DNA of 50,349 bases from Chitinophagaceae bacterium (GCA_025363075.1 JANYEP010000253.1:1-50349); one strand, 5' to 3'. Counted from the first letter of the stretch, positions 17,901-27,775 are shown. Program-made: numbers and translations. The notes: generated from the sequence alone by a model not told the origin.

Positions 17901-20900
17901 ACACCTGGAGAAGCTTTAACTACTACAGTTGCAGTTGTTGCAATACCAGCACAACCATTTCCTCCAGTAGCATTAGCAGTATAAGTTAATGTTTCTGAAA
18001 TAGTTGAGGTAGATGCAAAAGAACCAGAGATACTGTTTGTGCCAGTAGTAGCACCACTAACAGCAGCATTATTTCCTGTTCTAGTCCAACTGTAAGTTGT
18101 ACCTGCAACACTATTACTATTTCCTAAAACAATTGTAGTTATAGCGTCTCCACTACAAACAGTTTGAGTTGATGGTGAAGCAGTTGTTATTGGTTGATCT
18201 AAAGTATTTAAACTACCAGAAGTTGAAGCAGAACCACCACCATTTGTAACTGTGATTACTCCACTAGGAATTGCAGTAGGAATGGTGATTGTTAATTGAG
18301 TTGATGAATTTACAGTAAATACACAACTAGCCGAACCAATTGTTACGCTATTTATACCATAAAAGTTGGTACCAGTAATTGTATATACTGAACCTTCGCA
18401 AGCACTAGTTGGGTTAGGCTCATTTACAGTTGGAGCTGGAGGAGGGTCTAATTCACCAATTAAAACATCTGTACTTGCACCAGTAGATAAACTAATACCA
18501 GTAGATGAAGAAGATGTAGCACTTGGGTTAGTAGTTGCACTTCTTAAAGACCAACCACCGCCATAAACTGAATCTGCAATTAAGTAATTAGCATTACTTG
18601 TATTACCTACAAGGTTTCCACTAACATAATTAAATGTTGGCGTAATTGAAGTAAAGCCAGTAACACCACTGTTAGAAAGGGTGTATTTTCTTGCAAGATA
18701 GTTAGTTAGGCTAATTCCAGAACGTAAATATCCTAAAGCAGCAGGAGCCCCAGCAGTTGTTTTTGCTGAAACTTTACCACCACTATTTGTAGAACCTCCA
18801 ACAAAACTCATTGAAACTGGGGTATAATTTGAAGCATCTCCAATTTCAAAAGATTTGCTTGAAGTTGCACTACCAATAGTTTTTTCTAACGTTCCATTAA
18901 TATAATTGCTACTATTTGCATTGGCAATAGCAGCACTCAATCCTAATGTTAATTTATTAGAACCAGTTGCAATTTTACCATTTGTAAGAGTTAAAAAATT
19001 ATTGACAGTAGTATTACCATTGATAGTTGCTCCATTAGCATTATTTAATGTTAAATTACCGTATGTAAGTGCTGATGAAATAGTTTGAGCAGCAGTACCA
19101 TTATATAAAACAGTACTCGCATTATCAAATGTGTAATTAGCAAACCCACTAGGAAAATTACTATTACCAACACCACCTGTAGCACCACTTAAAGTTAATG
19201 AACTATTAGAACCCAAGCTAAATGTACCACTACCACTTTGAGTTCTATTTAATTGTGTACCATTAGCAATAATTACAGATGCTCCATTACTGATTATAAA
19301 GTCATTAACTATACCAGCCATTTGAGAGTTTGTAGTCATTGTATCTGTGAATGTAACTGTTGGAGTGTTACTACTACCAATTTGTACATTACCTAATCCA
19401 TAAGTAGCAGGGTTAGCTGATGTAGCAGAAGAATTAAGTGTAACTGTCTGGCTAACAGGAGCATCAAACACAAAATTGATTAAATTACCAAAGTTTAAGA
19501 ATGATTGAGGGCCAAACACAACATCACCTTTTAAATAAATTGGCCCTAAAGTAGAACCTCCAGTACCTAAAGCAGCTGTTCTGTTACCAGTTTCACCCAT
19601 AGATACTTTACCCTCAACAGTGATTACACCTGGACCACTAACAAGGTAAACCGCATCTCCGGTTACTGTAGTACTCGCAGTTCTATTAACAGCAACAGTT
19701 GCATTACCACTTATATCAAAGCTATTGCTTTGAGTAAAAACGAATAATGTTTGAACAGCAGTACCAGTAAGTGTTTGATTAATATCCAAATTATGTATTG
19801 CTACAGGAGATTTTAAATATAAATAACAAGTTGTTGTAATAGGAACTGCCGCATTTATTTGAACATCTTCACAGGCATTAGGAGTATGTCCTAAACTCCA
19901 GTTTGAAGAATTTAGCCAGTTGTTACCAGTACCTGTAAATAAAGTTCCTATGTAACTATTCGTCGTGTAACCACTACAACTCGATGTACTTGTAGAAGTT
20001 GAAGTTGTAGCACTATTAGAACCACCAGCATTATATGCTTCTACTTTAAAATAGTAAGCAGTAGAAGCTTTTAAGTTGCCAATTAGAGTATTGGTAACAT
20101 TAGCTCCAGTAGATGTTCTATAAACCCAATCTGTACCATTTAATGAAGAATAAACGTTGTAACCAAGTTCAGTAGAAGAATTGTCTGTCCAATTTACTTG
20201 TAATGAATAAGCCGTAGGAATACTAGCGGTAACTGGTGCAGGTGCAGCAGGTGCAGCAGGAGTAACATCTAAGGTAATTTCATCTAAAAACAAGAATAAA
20301 CCGCCTTGAGCACTTGATGGAGAATTACAATAGAAACCTACATAATATGTACCAGTTGTTGGTGGTGTAAATGTAGCAGCTTGTAAAACAGCAGCAGTAT
20401 TGCTTAAACCAGCAGCATCAAATATTTTATTTGCATTTGTTTTAATAGCAGATGATTGAGACGCACCATAATAGATTTGCAAGTTTTCACCACCATTTGT
20501 TAATGCATTTTGTAAGAAACTCAATGTATAACTTTGACCTGCAACAAGTTGCACCCCTGGCATAAATGCCCAGTCATTTGCAGCAACGGTAGTTGTAGTT
20601 GAATTTGCTGAATATCTCAATGCTCTTGGATTTGTTAATCCACTTACACGGCTATCAATATTACTTGAAGTCCAAGTGATACCATCTCCATTAGCATCTT
20701 CTACTAACCAACAAGTTGGTAAAGCACTTGATATCGTTGCATCAAAATTTTGATAAACAGGTACATTAACAGCACCACAACCAGTAGTAACATTACCTGT
20801 TACATAGCTACTATAACAACCATTATTAGAACGAATTCTGTAATAATATTTTGTATTAAAGTTCAAGCCACTAACACTTTTCGATAATTGGTTTATGCTA

Positions 20901-23521
20901 AATGGAGAACCACTAACAGGACTACTATAAGCAGCATCAGTTGTAACTTCTAAACTATATGTCACACTATTTGCACCACCACCTGAAGGAGCACCCCAAG
21001 CAAAATTGATTGAGTTACCAGTTGAATTTCCTACAGGAGTTGCTGTTACACTTGTTGGTATATTACTACAAGTTGTAAATGTATAAGTAAGTGGATTTGT
21101 TGTGTTGTATAATGGACCTCCAGAGCAGCCACCACCATTGTATGCAAATACAGTTACAGTATAGGTAGTATTACCAGTTAAACCTGTGATTGATACACTA
21201 CTACTAGATGATACTTGTAAAATTGTACCACTAAACCCAGCTCCTGCTGTATATGTAGTACCATTTTGAGGCACACCACTTAATGCAGAAGTAGCGTAAA
21301 CTACCAAGTAACCAGATGGTGAACCACTTGCAAAAGAGAAGGTACCATTTAAAGTTGAAGTAGTTGTTGATGAAGCTACAAAACTAGTAGCTTGTGCAGA
21401 TGGTGTAGTACAAGGATTAGCAGTTACAACAGTAAAACTTCCTGCACTTACGCTATTACCACAAGCATCTGTAATTGCAATTGACACTGTTCCGTTACTA
21501 ATTGAAGGAACTGTTGCAACTACTTCTGTTGAGTTTGTGATAGTGAATGTTGCAGTAGTACCACCGAAAGTTACAGCAGTTGCACCGCTTAAATTAGTAC
21601 CACTAATTGTAACTTGATCACCAGTTGAACCTGTAGAAATTGATTTAGAAGTATATGTTCCAGGAGATTTTCTGTCAAGCGTTCCTGTACTTGTACCAGT
21701 TCCAAAACTATTGGTTACAGATACAGTACTATTTGATGGATTTGTAGAATTACTAACTGTAGCAGTTATTTGAGACGTGCTAACAACTGTGTAAGATGCA
21801 TTTAAACCAGCTAAACTCACGGCTGTTGCTCCAGTAAAATCAGCACCATTAATGGTAACTGTAGCACCAGGGCAAGCACTACTTGGTGAGAAGCTTGTAA
21901 TTTTTGGAATGTATATAAATTCGTCTGCACCAATATCTGGAGCATTTGTGCTTCTTGTATCTCCATCAAAGTCTGTAGTTACAGACGCAATAAAAGTACC
22001 AGCATTACTTAAAGAAGCATTTGCAGCTACTGATTGTAAATGATAATCTGTTGATGAAACAAAAGTTGGATTTAAAATTACAGAATTAACATCTTTACCT
22101 GTTAGAGCCTGTATTGCTGGTATAGTAGATGCAGCTGTTTGTGAAGCTGTATAAACATTTATATTAGCCAAATGAGAATAATAAGAATTGTAGTCGCAAT
22201 TGCTTAATACATTCACTGCAGACAAGCAAGCTAATGCATATGCGTTACCACCACCATTTGCAACGCATCTAAAAATATTATTTCTAATATCAATAGAATT
22301 TGCAAGCGTAGGACCACTAATAAATAGTGCAGCAGTTACAGCACTTGAGTTGCTTAAAGAAGACGTTAAGTTAAATGTGTTGTTATAAAATTTATAACCG
22401 CCATTTACACTAGCACAGTTAATACCGTAGCAAGAAAATGAGTTAGAAATACCAACTGCCCACACATCGCCAATAAAGTTATTGAAAACAGCTATGTTAG
22501 GACTAGCAGCACTTGAGTTCAAAGTTATACCACGTGCAGACGATGCAGTACTGTACTGATATACTTTAGCAATATTATTATTATAGATATTGCCATTTAA
22601 ACTACCATTTAATACCTGAATACCGTGTACTTGAGTGGTAGCTGCGGCAGTATTGGCTACATTAAATGTATTGTTAAAAATATTAAAGCCTGATTGTGCA
22701 GAACAATAAATACCATTTAAGAAAGCACTATCTACATTATTTTTGCTAATAGACACGTTTACATCTGGTGAAGCTGTAGTTCCCAATAAAAGTATGTTAT
22801 AGTTTGCACGCCCTACTCTATTATTTGTGTAAGTGTTGTTACTGTTAGGCGTAGGCGACGCTCCGCCTAAACTAGTGCTTGAACCACTAATAATACAAGC
22901 GAAATTATTTACTGTACTACTTTGTGTAAGGTTACAGTTTTTAATTGTATTACTAGTAGCACCATTACCACTAATTGAACCTACCCAAATACCTACGACA
23001 CTTCCACCTGTGCTTGAATTTAAAATTGTTAAATCTCTAGATGAGGTACCATTGTTACTACCATCTATAGTCACATTATCAGCACCTGCGAACTTAATTA
23101 AAGCACCATTAATAGTACCACCAATTGTAGGTGTTGTACTCGCTGCTGGTTTAATGTTAATGCTCGTGTAACTTGCACTACCAGTAGCACTACTATTTAA
23201 ACTAGCAGTTGCTATTTCCGTAGTACTTGATGTAACACTAATAGCTATTACACCCGTGTAATAACCATTGTTAATAGAGTCGAAAGCAGATTTTAAAGTT
23301 GTGTGTGTGAGAGGTGTGCCACTACCTGTACCCCCAGAAGACGTAACACTAATTTGTGCATTTACCGAAAATGAGAATGCCAAGATGAACATTGCTAAAA
23401 ACCACTTGACAAATAGTCGTGATTTGATGTTACTTACTTTGGCTTCTGGTGGATTAGTTGTAAAACTATTTGTTACAACTGATTCCGTACTCTTAAGAAA
23501 AGTGTAGTTTTTCTTTCTCAT
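14903..23521 (-). CDS. Giant mosaic cell-surface protein with T9SS type A sorting domain
   Basis: The 2872-residue product has an unusually long signal region (hydrophobic core about 38-54, cleavage expected near NAQ at 55-56). Recognisable parts in order: a parallel beta-helix-like Asn-rich region (about 60-535, FNNTFNV-type turns); two IPT/TIG folds (about 540-700); two fibronectin-III-like domains (about 700-910); a MAM/choice-of-anchor-like jelly roll (about 910-1085); another FN3 (about 1087-1178); a long beta-solenoid region (about 1195-1685); IPT (about 1695-1773); a PKD-like domain with QTVCSG (about 1782-1872); a proprotein-convertase P-type domain (about 1890-2075, THTFTGDLGINVKAPNG, GTWKLIARDYG); two more PKD-like domains; Ig-like repeats (GGAWSSSDTTVAKIN); and a T9SS tail (about 2795-2872, LSPNPAKGSVTIV). 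It is probably a surface adhesin. No catalytic domain is evident. Domain limits are approximate. Confidence 0.92.
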   Translation of the reverse strand: MRKKNYTFLKSTESVVTNSFTTNPPEAKVSNIKSRLFVKWFLAMFILAFSFSVNAQISVTSSGGTGSGTPLTHTTLKSAFDSINNGYYTGVIAISVTSSTTEIATASLNSSATGSASYTSINIKPAASTTPTIGGTINGALIKFAGADNVTIDGSNNGTSSRDLTILNSSTGGSVVGIWVGSISGNGATSNTIKNCNLTQSSTVNNFACIISGSSTSLGGASPTPNSNNTYTNNRVGRANYNILLLGTTASPDVNVSISKNNVDSAFLNGIYCSAQSGFNIFNNTFNVANTAAATTQVHGIQVLNGSLNGNIYNNNIAKVYQYSTASSARGITLNSSAASPNIAVFNNFIGDVWAVGISNSFSCYGINCASVNGGYKFYNNTFNLTSSLSNSSAVTAALFISGPTLANSIDIRNNIFRCVANGGGNAYALACLSAVNVLSNCDYNSYYSHLANINVYTASQTAASTIPAIQALTGKDVNSVILNPTFVSSTDYHLQSVAANASLSNAGTFIASVTTDFDGDTRSTNAPDIGADEFIYIPKITSFSPSSACPGATVTINGADFTGATAVSLAGLNASYTVVSTSQITATVSNSTNPSNSTVSVTNSFGTGTSTGTLDRKSPGTYTSKSISTGSTGDQVTISGTNLSGATAVTFGGTTATFTITNSTEVVATVPSISNGTVSIAITDACGNSVSAGSFTVVTANPCTTPSAQATSFVASSTTTSTLNGTFSFASGSPSGYLVVYATSALSGVPQNGTTYTAGAGFSGTILQVSSSSSVSITGLTGNTTYTVTVFAYNGGGCSGGPLYNTTNPLTYTFTTCSNIPTSVTATPVGNSTGNSINFAWGAPSGGGANSVTYSLEVTTDAAYSSPVSGSPFSINQLSKSVSGLNFNTKYYYRIRSNNGCYSSYVTGNVTTGCGAVNVPVYQNFDATISSALPTCWLVEDANGDGITWTSSNIDSRVSGLTNPRALRYSANSTTTTVAANDWAFMPGVQLVAGQSYTLSFLQNALTNGGENLQIYYGASQSSAIKTNANKIFDAAGLSNTAAVLQAATFTPPTTGTYYVGFYCNSPSSAQGGLFLFLDEITLDVTPAAPAAPAPVTASIPTAYSLQVNWTDNSSTELGYNVYSSLNGTDWVYRTSTGANVTNTLIGNLKASTAYYFKVEAYNAGGSNSATTSTSTSTSSCSGYTTNSYIGTLFTGTGNNWLNSSNWSLGHTPNACEDVQINAAVPITTTCYLYLKSPVAIHNLDINQTLTGTAVQTLFVFTQSNSFDISGNATVAVNRTASTTVTGDAVYLVSGPGVITVEGKVSMGETGNRTAALGTGGSTLGPIYLKGDVVFGPQSFLNFGNLINFVFDAPVSQTVTLNSSATSANPATYGLGNVQIGSSNTPTVTFTDTMTTNSQMAGIVNDFIISNGASVIIANGTQLNRTQSGSGTFSLGSNSSLTLSGATGGVGNSNFPSGFANYTFDNASTVLYNGTAAQTISSALTYGNLTLNNANGATINGNTTVNNFLTLTNGKIATGSNKLTLGLSAAIANANSSNYINGTLEKTIGSATSSKSFEIGDASNYTPVSMSFVGGSTNSGGKVSAKTTAGAPAALGYLRSGISLTNYLARKYTLSNSGVTGFTSITPTFNYVSGNLVGNTSNANYLIADSVYGGGWSLRSATTNPSATSSSSTGISLSTGASTDVLIGELDPPPAPTVNEPNPTSACEGSVYTITGTNFYGINSVTIGSASCVFTVNSSTQLTITIPTAIPSGVITVTNGGGSASTSGSLNTLDQPITTASPSTQTVCSGDAITTIVLGNSNSVAGTTYSWTRTGNNAAVSGATTGTNSISGSFASTSTISETLTYTANATGGNGCAGIATTATVVVKASPGVVSLSPTSSSICQNGVQQLTANYTAATGNQTTGSGAISVSIPDGTGTNGVNGLGGVNTDLIMNSVPTGALVTKVEVGMKITHTFTGDLGINVKAPNGKILNLAFLAGDATDNYGDVNNYAVFSSDADPNTQFLPADSTPGGIVGVYAPDANNNVGTPAFKSNTTLFSDLFSTPNGTWKLIARDYGAGDTGAIKNWYVKVYYTLQPTFVWAPTAGLYLNAGHTSAYTGGSQQSVYAYNTPGNYSYSANISFNGCTASSTSATVDIQAIPTASRSIASQTVCSGTSISDIVLSSPNDNTAILSWTRDHTSDISGTIGASGTGDVSGNLVNTTAAPITVTFTITANGSGSQSCAGSSVTSTVTVNPTPLATASPAAQNICSGSAINPITLGTTNSVSGTTYTWSRNNTSAATGIAASGNSFISGTLTNASSTTTVTFSVTAVGPGSSACAGTPATATVTVYNPATVYNVTGGGSYCSFPGDGVPVGLSNSQSGYTYQLVTGSTSSSISGTGSVLSYGNQTAAGTYTITASNAGCSTPMNGSATVSVITTLTPSVSLQSSSTTACAGTNVAFFATATNGGTNPTYNFFVNNVSKQNGSSNAYLTTLLQNGDVIYCVMTTSNVCQTASTSNSNSIQMTITAGATLAAPKAITGTTTNCTVGTSNFLKDSTTGGAWSSSDTTVAKINVSGLVNTFKNGSTVISYRIYGSNGCSNSSSVVYVVAEQTVPAAITSAGSITSLCIGATLQLSDATSGGVWGSANNAASVNASTGLVTGTYGAGTSYPAVILYKLSNVYGCSKTVTKNLTVNPIPGVPGMQYAAGTPNPQNGPGGGYCLNRSGIPNKFVVVGYPATGSGSGTSHWTSSVPGVLTATDSTGTLAVIQLAAFGTSTIKYAFTNANGCSNSRSVTLTVVNCPNSRGVQQIESQTEVDFTLSPNPAKGSVTIVTQYVQSGGQIIVTDLFGKQVKVQTLSLGSNKLDISNLSKGLYLVNIITNEGKKTKKLIVE

Positions 23522-23723
23522 AATTACAGATTGATTTGTGAATAAAAATATTAAAAGTTATAATATAAAAAATTACTTATACGCTTAAAACTCGCTCTGT
23601 TCAACAGTTTCAGCATAATTACTGATTTTGCTTTGGCAAAAAAATTTTGTTAAATTTATGTTAAAAAATAAAACTAATTAAATTCTTTTGGAGATGCAAT
23701 ATAATGATTTTGTCATTCCAACC

Positions 23724-23750
23724 AAAAAAAATTTTTTTTTAAAAAAAAAA
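23724..23750. repeat. A8-T9-A10 homopolymer tract in a divergent promoter region
   Basis: Consecutive runs of eight A (23724-23731), nine T (23732-23740) and ten A (23741-23750) lie 37 nt upstream of the start at 23788, within the 266-bp gap between two divergent T9SS surface-protein genes. Runs this long are prone to slippage and also bend DNA. The rest of the gap is AT-rich with no clear promoter or further feature. Confidence 0.7.
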
Positions 23751-23787
23751 TATTAAATTGCATTTTCATTAAAAAAAATTAACATTT

Positions 23788-25944
23788 ATGAAGAAGAAAA
23801 TTACCTGCTTACTGATGTTGTTCTGTATCTACTATGGTTCTACAAAAGCTCAGTTTTTTAACTATGTAAGTACTAGTGCGTCTTCAGAAGATGCGTTTTA
23901 CGTAGACCTTGCTCAAAAAGGTACAAAAGTTACTACAAATTATACAGGTGGTGTGCTTAATGCTGCTACAGCTACAAGTCAAAATTCAACTGTTCAGAAC
24001 ATTGGTTTTACTTTCAGTTTTGCTGGCGTTAGCTATACACAATTTACTTTAAACACAAATGGATTTATTAAGTTAGGAAACGATACTGTAACACGCACCG
24101 AATCTACTGATGTATTGTTTAGCACAGACCCTAGTGCAACAAATGTTATATATGCTTTTAACGGAAATTTGCAACCCACATCAAGTAGCGAGTATAGAGT
24201 TTACACCGATGGTGCAGCTGGTTCAAGAACTTGCACAATTCAGTTTAAGGCAGTTGCAGATAGTGGTTGTCCTGATTGTAGCCCGTCATCATCACCTCAA
24301 TATGATAATGTTGAATTTCAAATTATTCTATTTGAAACTTCTAACAATATAGATTTCATTTATGGTGGATTTACTGCAAACCTTAATCCTGCGGGTTTTG
24401 TACCCTATAATTGTGGATTAAAATCCAACAGCAAGGCTAATTCAGTTAATGCTACAAAATCATCACAAACACAATATACAAATGTGGCATTTGTAGATGG
24501 TGCTTACACAGGAAATAGATTTAATACCAGAAATAATTTATTACCATCATTAGGCTTTACTATTCACTGGGTTCCAATATTAATTAAGAACAATAATGTA
24601 AAACTTTTAAATGAATACATCATTGGCAAAGTTCCAAAGCAATATGACCACGAAATGAAAGTGAATGTAAGAAATATTGGAGCCACATCTTTAACCAATT
24701 TCCCAATAACTGTAACTGTTTCTGGTGCTAACTCACAAGTTTATAATCAAACAATTGCATCTCTTGCTTCTGGTGCAAAAGCAACAATAACAATACCTGC
24801 AATTAGCTGGCAAAATGCTGGTAAAAATACAATTGCAGTATCTATACCAAACGACGATGATAATAGTGATAATTTAGATACAGTTTATCAAACCGTAACT
24901 CCGCTTACAATTGGGTATTGTACTGATTCCATTTTTGGTGGAAGAGTTGGTAACACTACTAATTCAATAGATTTAGGAACGAGATTTCATATTCCAGGTG
25001 CATCCAATAAAATTACCAGTGTTACCGCATATATTGATACTCCAGGTAGATTATATAGAATTTATGTTTATGGGGTAAATGCAGATACTCCAAAGGTTAA
25101 GCTTAGCAATATGGCTACCAACCTTACAAGTGTTGCAGGAAAAAATGTTTATACTTTTGCCACGCCTTTGACTGTCCCAAGTGACTTTGTGGTTGTAGTT
25201 ACGCAATTAAGTGTTAACACATCTGTGCGTTTAGGATATCAATATGAAGACCCAATAAGAGATAAAACATTTTATTTTAGAATACCACAAGGTTCATCCG
25301 TTGGGGCATCATCCAGTTGGTCTGATTTTGCTCCTGGCAACCCCTTTAAACTAATGGTAGATGTCACAATGCTCAATGCTTTTCTACCTGTTAAATTAGT
25401 TAGTTTTACTGCACACAAGGATGGTAGAAATAATGTACTAAATTGGCAAACAGCATCCGAAATAAACAATCTTGGTTTTGAAATACAAAGAAGTGCAGAC
25501 GGAACTGATTTCACTAAAATAGATTTTGTAAATGCAAAAGGTGATAATAAAACCATTGCCAATTATATGTTTTATGATGTACATCCATTAACTGGTAATA
25601 ATTATTACAGATTACGTCAATTAGATAAAGATGGTAATGAAAGTTTATCCGAAATTGTTCAAATTAAAAATGCTATAGTTGAAAAATCTGAAATCGCTAG
25701 CGTTTACCCTAACCCTACATCAGATAATGTTAGTGTAGTTTTAACAAGTATTCAAAAAGAAAAATACACTATTAAAGTAACTGATATTTATGGTAGAACT
25801 CTTAAACAAGATAGTTATCAGGCACAACAAGGAAGCAACAAAATAAACATCAACTCATCTTCATTTGCAGCAGGTACATATTTTGTAAAAATATTAAGCG
25901 AAAGCAATGAAACTATTGCTACTACTAAGTTTGTGAAACAATAG
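23788..25944 (+). CDS. T9SS type A sorting domain-containing secreted protein
   Basis: The 718-residue product has a signal peptide ending STKAQ. A beta-sandwich N-terminal region (about 60-255, NIGFTFSFAGVSYTQFTLNTNGFIKLG) resembles the extracellular beta-sandwich modules seen in many Bacteroidota surface proteins. A CARDB/adhesion-like domain spans about 270-375. A further domain is followed by the typical linker PVKLVSFTAHKDGRNNVLNWQTASEINNLGFEIQRS. The C-terminal sorting tail (about 640-718) carries SVYPNPTSDNVSVVL and ends in KFVKQ. The tail directs export through the T9SS and surface attachment. The gene is divergent from the giant surface-protein gene and may share control. No catalytic motif is visible. 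Confidence 0.88.
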   Translation: MKKKITCLLMLFCIYYGSTKAQFFNYVSTSASSEDAFYVDLAQKGTKVTTNYTGGVLNAATATSQNSTVQNIGFTFSFAGVSYTQFTLNTNGFIKLGNDTVTRTESTDVLFSTDPSATNVIYAFNGNLQPTSSSEYRVYTDGAAGSRTCTIQFKAVADSGCPDCSPSSSPQYDNVEFQIILFETSNNIDFIYGGFTANLNPAGFVPYNCGLKSNSKANSVNATKSSQTQYTNVAFVDGAYTGNRFNTRNNLLPSLGFTIHWVPILIKNNNVKLLNEYIIGKVPKQYDHEMKVNVRNIGATSLTNFPITVTVSGANSQVYNQTIASLASGAKATITIPAISWQNAGKNTIAVSIPNDDDNSDNLDTVYQTVTPLTIGYCTDSIFGGRVGNTTNSIDLGTRFHIPGASNKITSVTAYIDTPGRLYRIYVYGVNADTPKVKLSNMATNLTSVAGKNVYTFATPLTVPSDFVVVVTQLSVNTSVRLGYQYEDPIRDKTFYFRIPQGSSVGASSSWSDFAPGNPFKLMVDVTMLNAFLPVKLVSFTAHKDGRNNVLNWQTASEINNLGFEIQRSADGTDFTKIDFVNAKGDNKTIANYMFYDVHPLTGNNYYRLRQLDKDGNESLSEIVQIKNAIVEKSEIASVYPNPTSDNVSVVLTSIQKEKYTIKVTDIYGRTLKQDSYQAQQGSNKININSSSFAAGTYFVKILSESNETIATTKFVKQ

Positions 25945-25970
25945 AAAATAATCATTTAATGATTTTAACA

Positions 25971-26000
25971 AAAAATGCTGACTTTACAGTCAGCATTTTT
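25971..26000. terminator. Bidirectional terminator
   Basis: AAAAATGCTGACT (25971-25983) and AGTCAGCATTTTT (25988-26000) form a perfect 13-bp stem with a four-nt loop and T runs on both strands. It serves the 718-residue T9SS protein gene and the convergent phosphatase gene. Confidence 0.92.
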
Positions 26001-26031
26001 TGTTATTAAAATTTCAGCAAAAAAATAAAAA

Positions 26032-27702
26032 TTACTGGCACACGTCTTTAATTACTTTTCCAACGCAACCACTTGGCATTTGTATCTTCAATAATGCTGC
26101 TAATGTAGCTGCAATATCTGTCATATAAACTTCACTGAAACTACTACCCTGCTTGATATTACATCCATACCATAGCAAAGGAATATGTGCATCGTAAGGA
26201 TTCCATAAACCGTGTGTTGTACCAGTTTTCATTCCATCTATATAACCAGGTTTTAGAATAAATTGTATATCCCCACTCCTACTTGAATTGTAACCATTCG
26301 ATAACATTTCTTTCACCGTTTTATTCATTGGTTCTTCAATCAACTCTTTTAGTTCAAAAGCATTTGCAACAGCGTCATATTTTTTCAAATATTTTATTAT
26401 CCATTGAGAAATTTTTTCTTCGTCTAATTTTAAAGAATCAATTGCAGGATGGTTAAGTGTCAATTGATAATTCATTGTAGCAACAATAGTTTTATTGATA
26501 CCAAAAATTTCTTTTAATTGTTTATTCATTTCTTTTACTACGCCATTGTCATCAAATGTTCCAGCAGGCAATTTATGCTCTTGCATAAATGCTGGAATGT
26601 GAGCAACAGCGTGGTCTGCAGTTAAAAATGACAAATAATTTCCCTTGCCAATCTGTGCATCAATAAAATCAAAAAGTTTTCCAAGTTGCTCATCCAATCT
26701 CACATAACAATCCAACAATTCCCAACTATTTGGACCAAATGCGTGTCCAATATAATCAGGGCTTGAAAAGCTAATGGCAAGCAAATCTGTTACACTATTT
26801 TTTCCAAGTTGTTCGTTTAACAAAGCGGCTTTTGCCATTTCAACAGTAATGTTATTTCCATAAGGAGTGGAGATAATTTTGCTGTAATCTTTATCAATAA
26901 ACTGTGTTAAATTACTATATGGAAATGAAAGAGCATCTTTACCAAACGCTTTACTCTCATAGCTTTCAACATCATTGGTGCAGTATTGCAAGTAGATTTC
27001 TTTAGGCAAACTAATATTCCAACCTATTCTATAAAAAGAGTCTATCATCTTTCTATTATTAAAATTATTTACCCAGTTTGGAAGTTGTGATAAATAGTGT
27101 GTGCTGCTAATAAAACTGCCAGTAGATTTATCAAGCCAATAAGCAGCATTAGCACTATGACCAGCAGGTAAAATAGCTCCCCTATCTTTTATAGCAATGC
27201 CAATTACTTTGCTCTTAAAATTTGTTGAGAGCCTTAATTCATCACCAATAGTTGTTACCAACATATTCTTTGGACTCATCTTTCCTGCATCACCTTTAGT
27301 ATTGCCAACACCAGCAACAGTAGTATCTTCAGTGCAGTAAACTTCTTTATTTAAATTTTTATCGTACCAATTATTGCCAACAATTCCGTGAATATTTGGA
27401 ACACTACCTGTGTACACACAAGTATGTCCACAAGCAGTAACAGTAGGCGTGTAAGGCACCATTGCATTGTTGCAACTAAAGCCATTATCCATCATTCTTT
27501 TAAAGCCACCATTGGCTTTAAACAATGGTTGAAAACGTTGCAAATAATCCCATCGCATCTGGTCTATAATAATTCCAACTACAAGTTTTGGTTTGCTATT
27601 TACAGTTGTTTTTTGTGTTGCTTGTTTTGCTTGAGAAGCCTTCTGGCAAAGGCTTGTAGCAACTATCGAAAATGAGAGAATAGTAGTAAAAAAAAGTTTC
27701 AT
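26032..27702 (-). CDS. PafA-like secreted alkaline phosphatase family protein
   Basis: The product is 556 residues from the ATG at 27702, which gives a clean signal peptide (MKLFFTTILSFSIVATSLCQ). An earlier in-frame ATG would add 13 residues. Alkaline-phosphatase superfamily features are a metal-binding Asp47 in VVGIIIDQMRWDY, the nucleophile region TPTVTACGHTCVYTGSVP with Thr89 as the likely nucleophile, and the histidine-containing TADHAVAHIP. The IKDRGAILPAGH segment carries the Lys and Arg that bind phosphate in PafA-type monoesterases, pointing to that branch rather than nucleotide pyrophosphatases. It probably releases phosphate from organic esters in the periplasm or outside the cell. 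No Pho-type regulatory site was recognised. Confidence 0.9.
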   Translation of the reverse strand: MKLFFTTILSFSIVATSLCQKASQAKQATQKTTVNSKPKLVVGIIIDQMRWDYLQRFQPLFKANGGFKRMMDNGFSCNNAMVPYTPTVTACGHTCVYTGSVPNIHGIVGNNWYDKNLNKEVYCTEDTTVAGVGNTKGDAGKMSPKNMLVTTIGDELRLSTNFKSKVIGIAIKDRGAILPAGHSANAAYWLDKSTGSFISSTHYLSQLPNWVNNFNNRKMIDSFYRIGWNISLPKEIYLQYCTNDVESYESKAFGKDALSFPYSNLTQFIDKDYSKIISTPYGNNITVEMAKAALLNEQLGKNSVTDLLAISFSSPDYIGHAFGPNSWELLDCYVRLDEQLGKLFDFIDAQIGKGNYLSFLTADHAVAHIPAFMQEHKLPAGTFDDNGVVKEMNKQLKEIFGINKTIVATMNYQLTLNHPAIDSLKLDEEKISQWIIKYLKKYDAVANAFELKELIEEPMNKTVKEMLSNGYNSSRSGDIQFILKPGYIDGMKTGTTHGLWNPYDAHIPLLWYGCNIKQGSSFSEVYMTDIAATLAALLKIQMPSGCVGKVIKDVCQ

Positions 27703-27775
27703 TCTATAATTTGTTTGAAACAAAAGTATAGAATGAAACAACGTAGAAAGGTTATGAAATTATTTTGTGATAGAA

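Noticed and set aside
15822-23507. Long open frames on the plus strand opposite the giant surface-protein gene
   Set aside because: They are hydrophobic or low-complexity shadows of a repetitive Thr/Ser/Gly-rich gene, with no family motifs and no start context.
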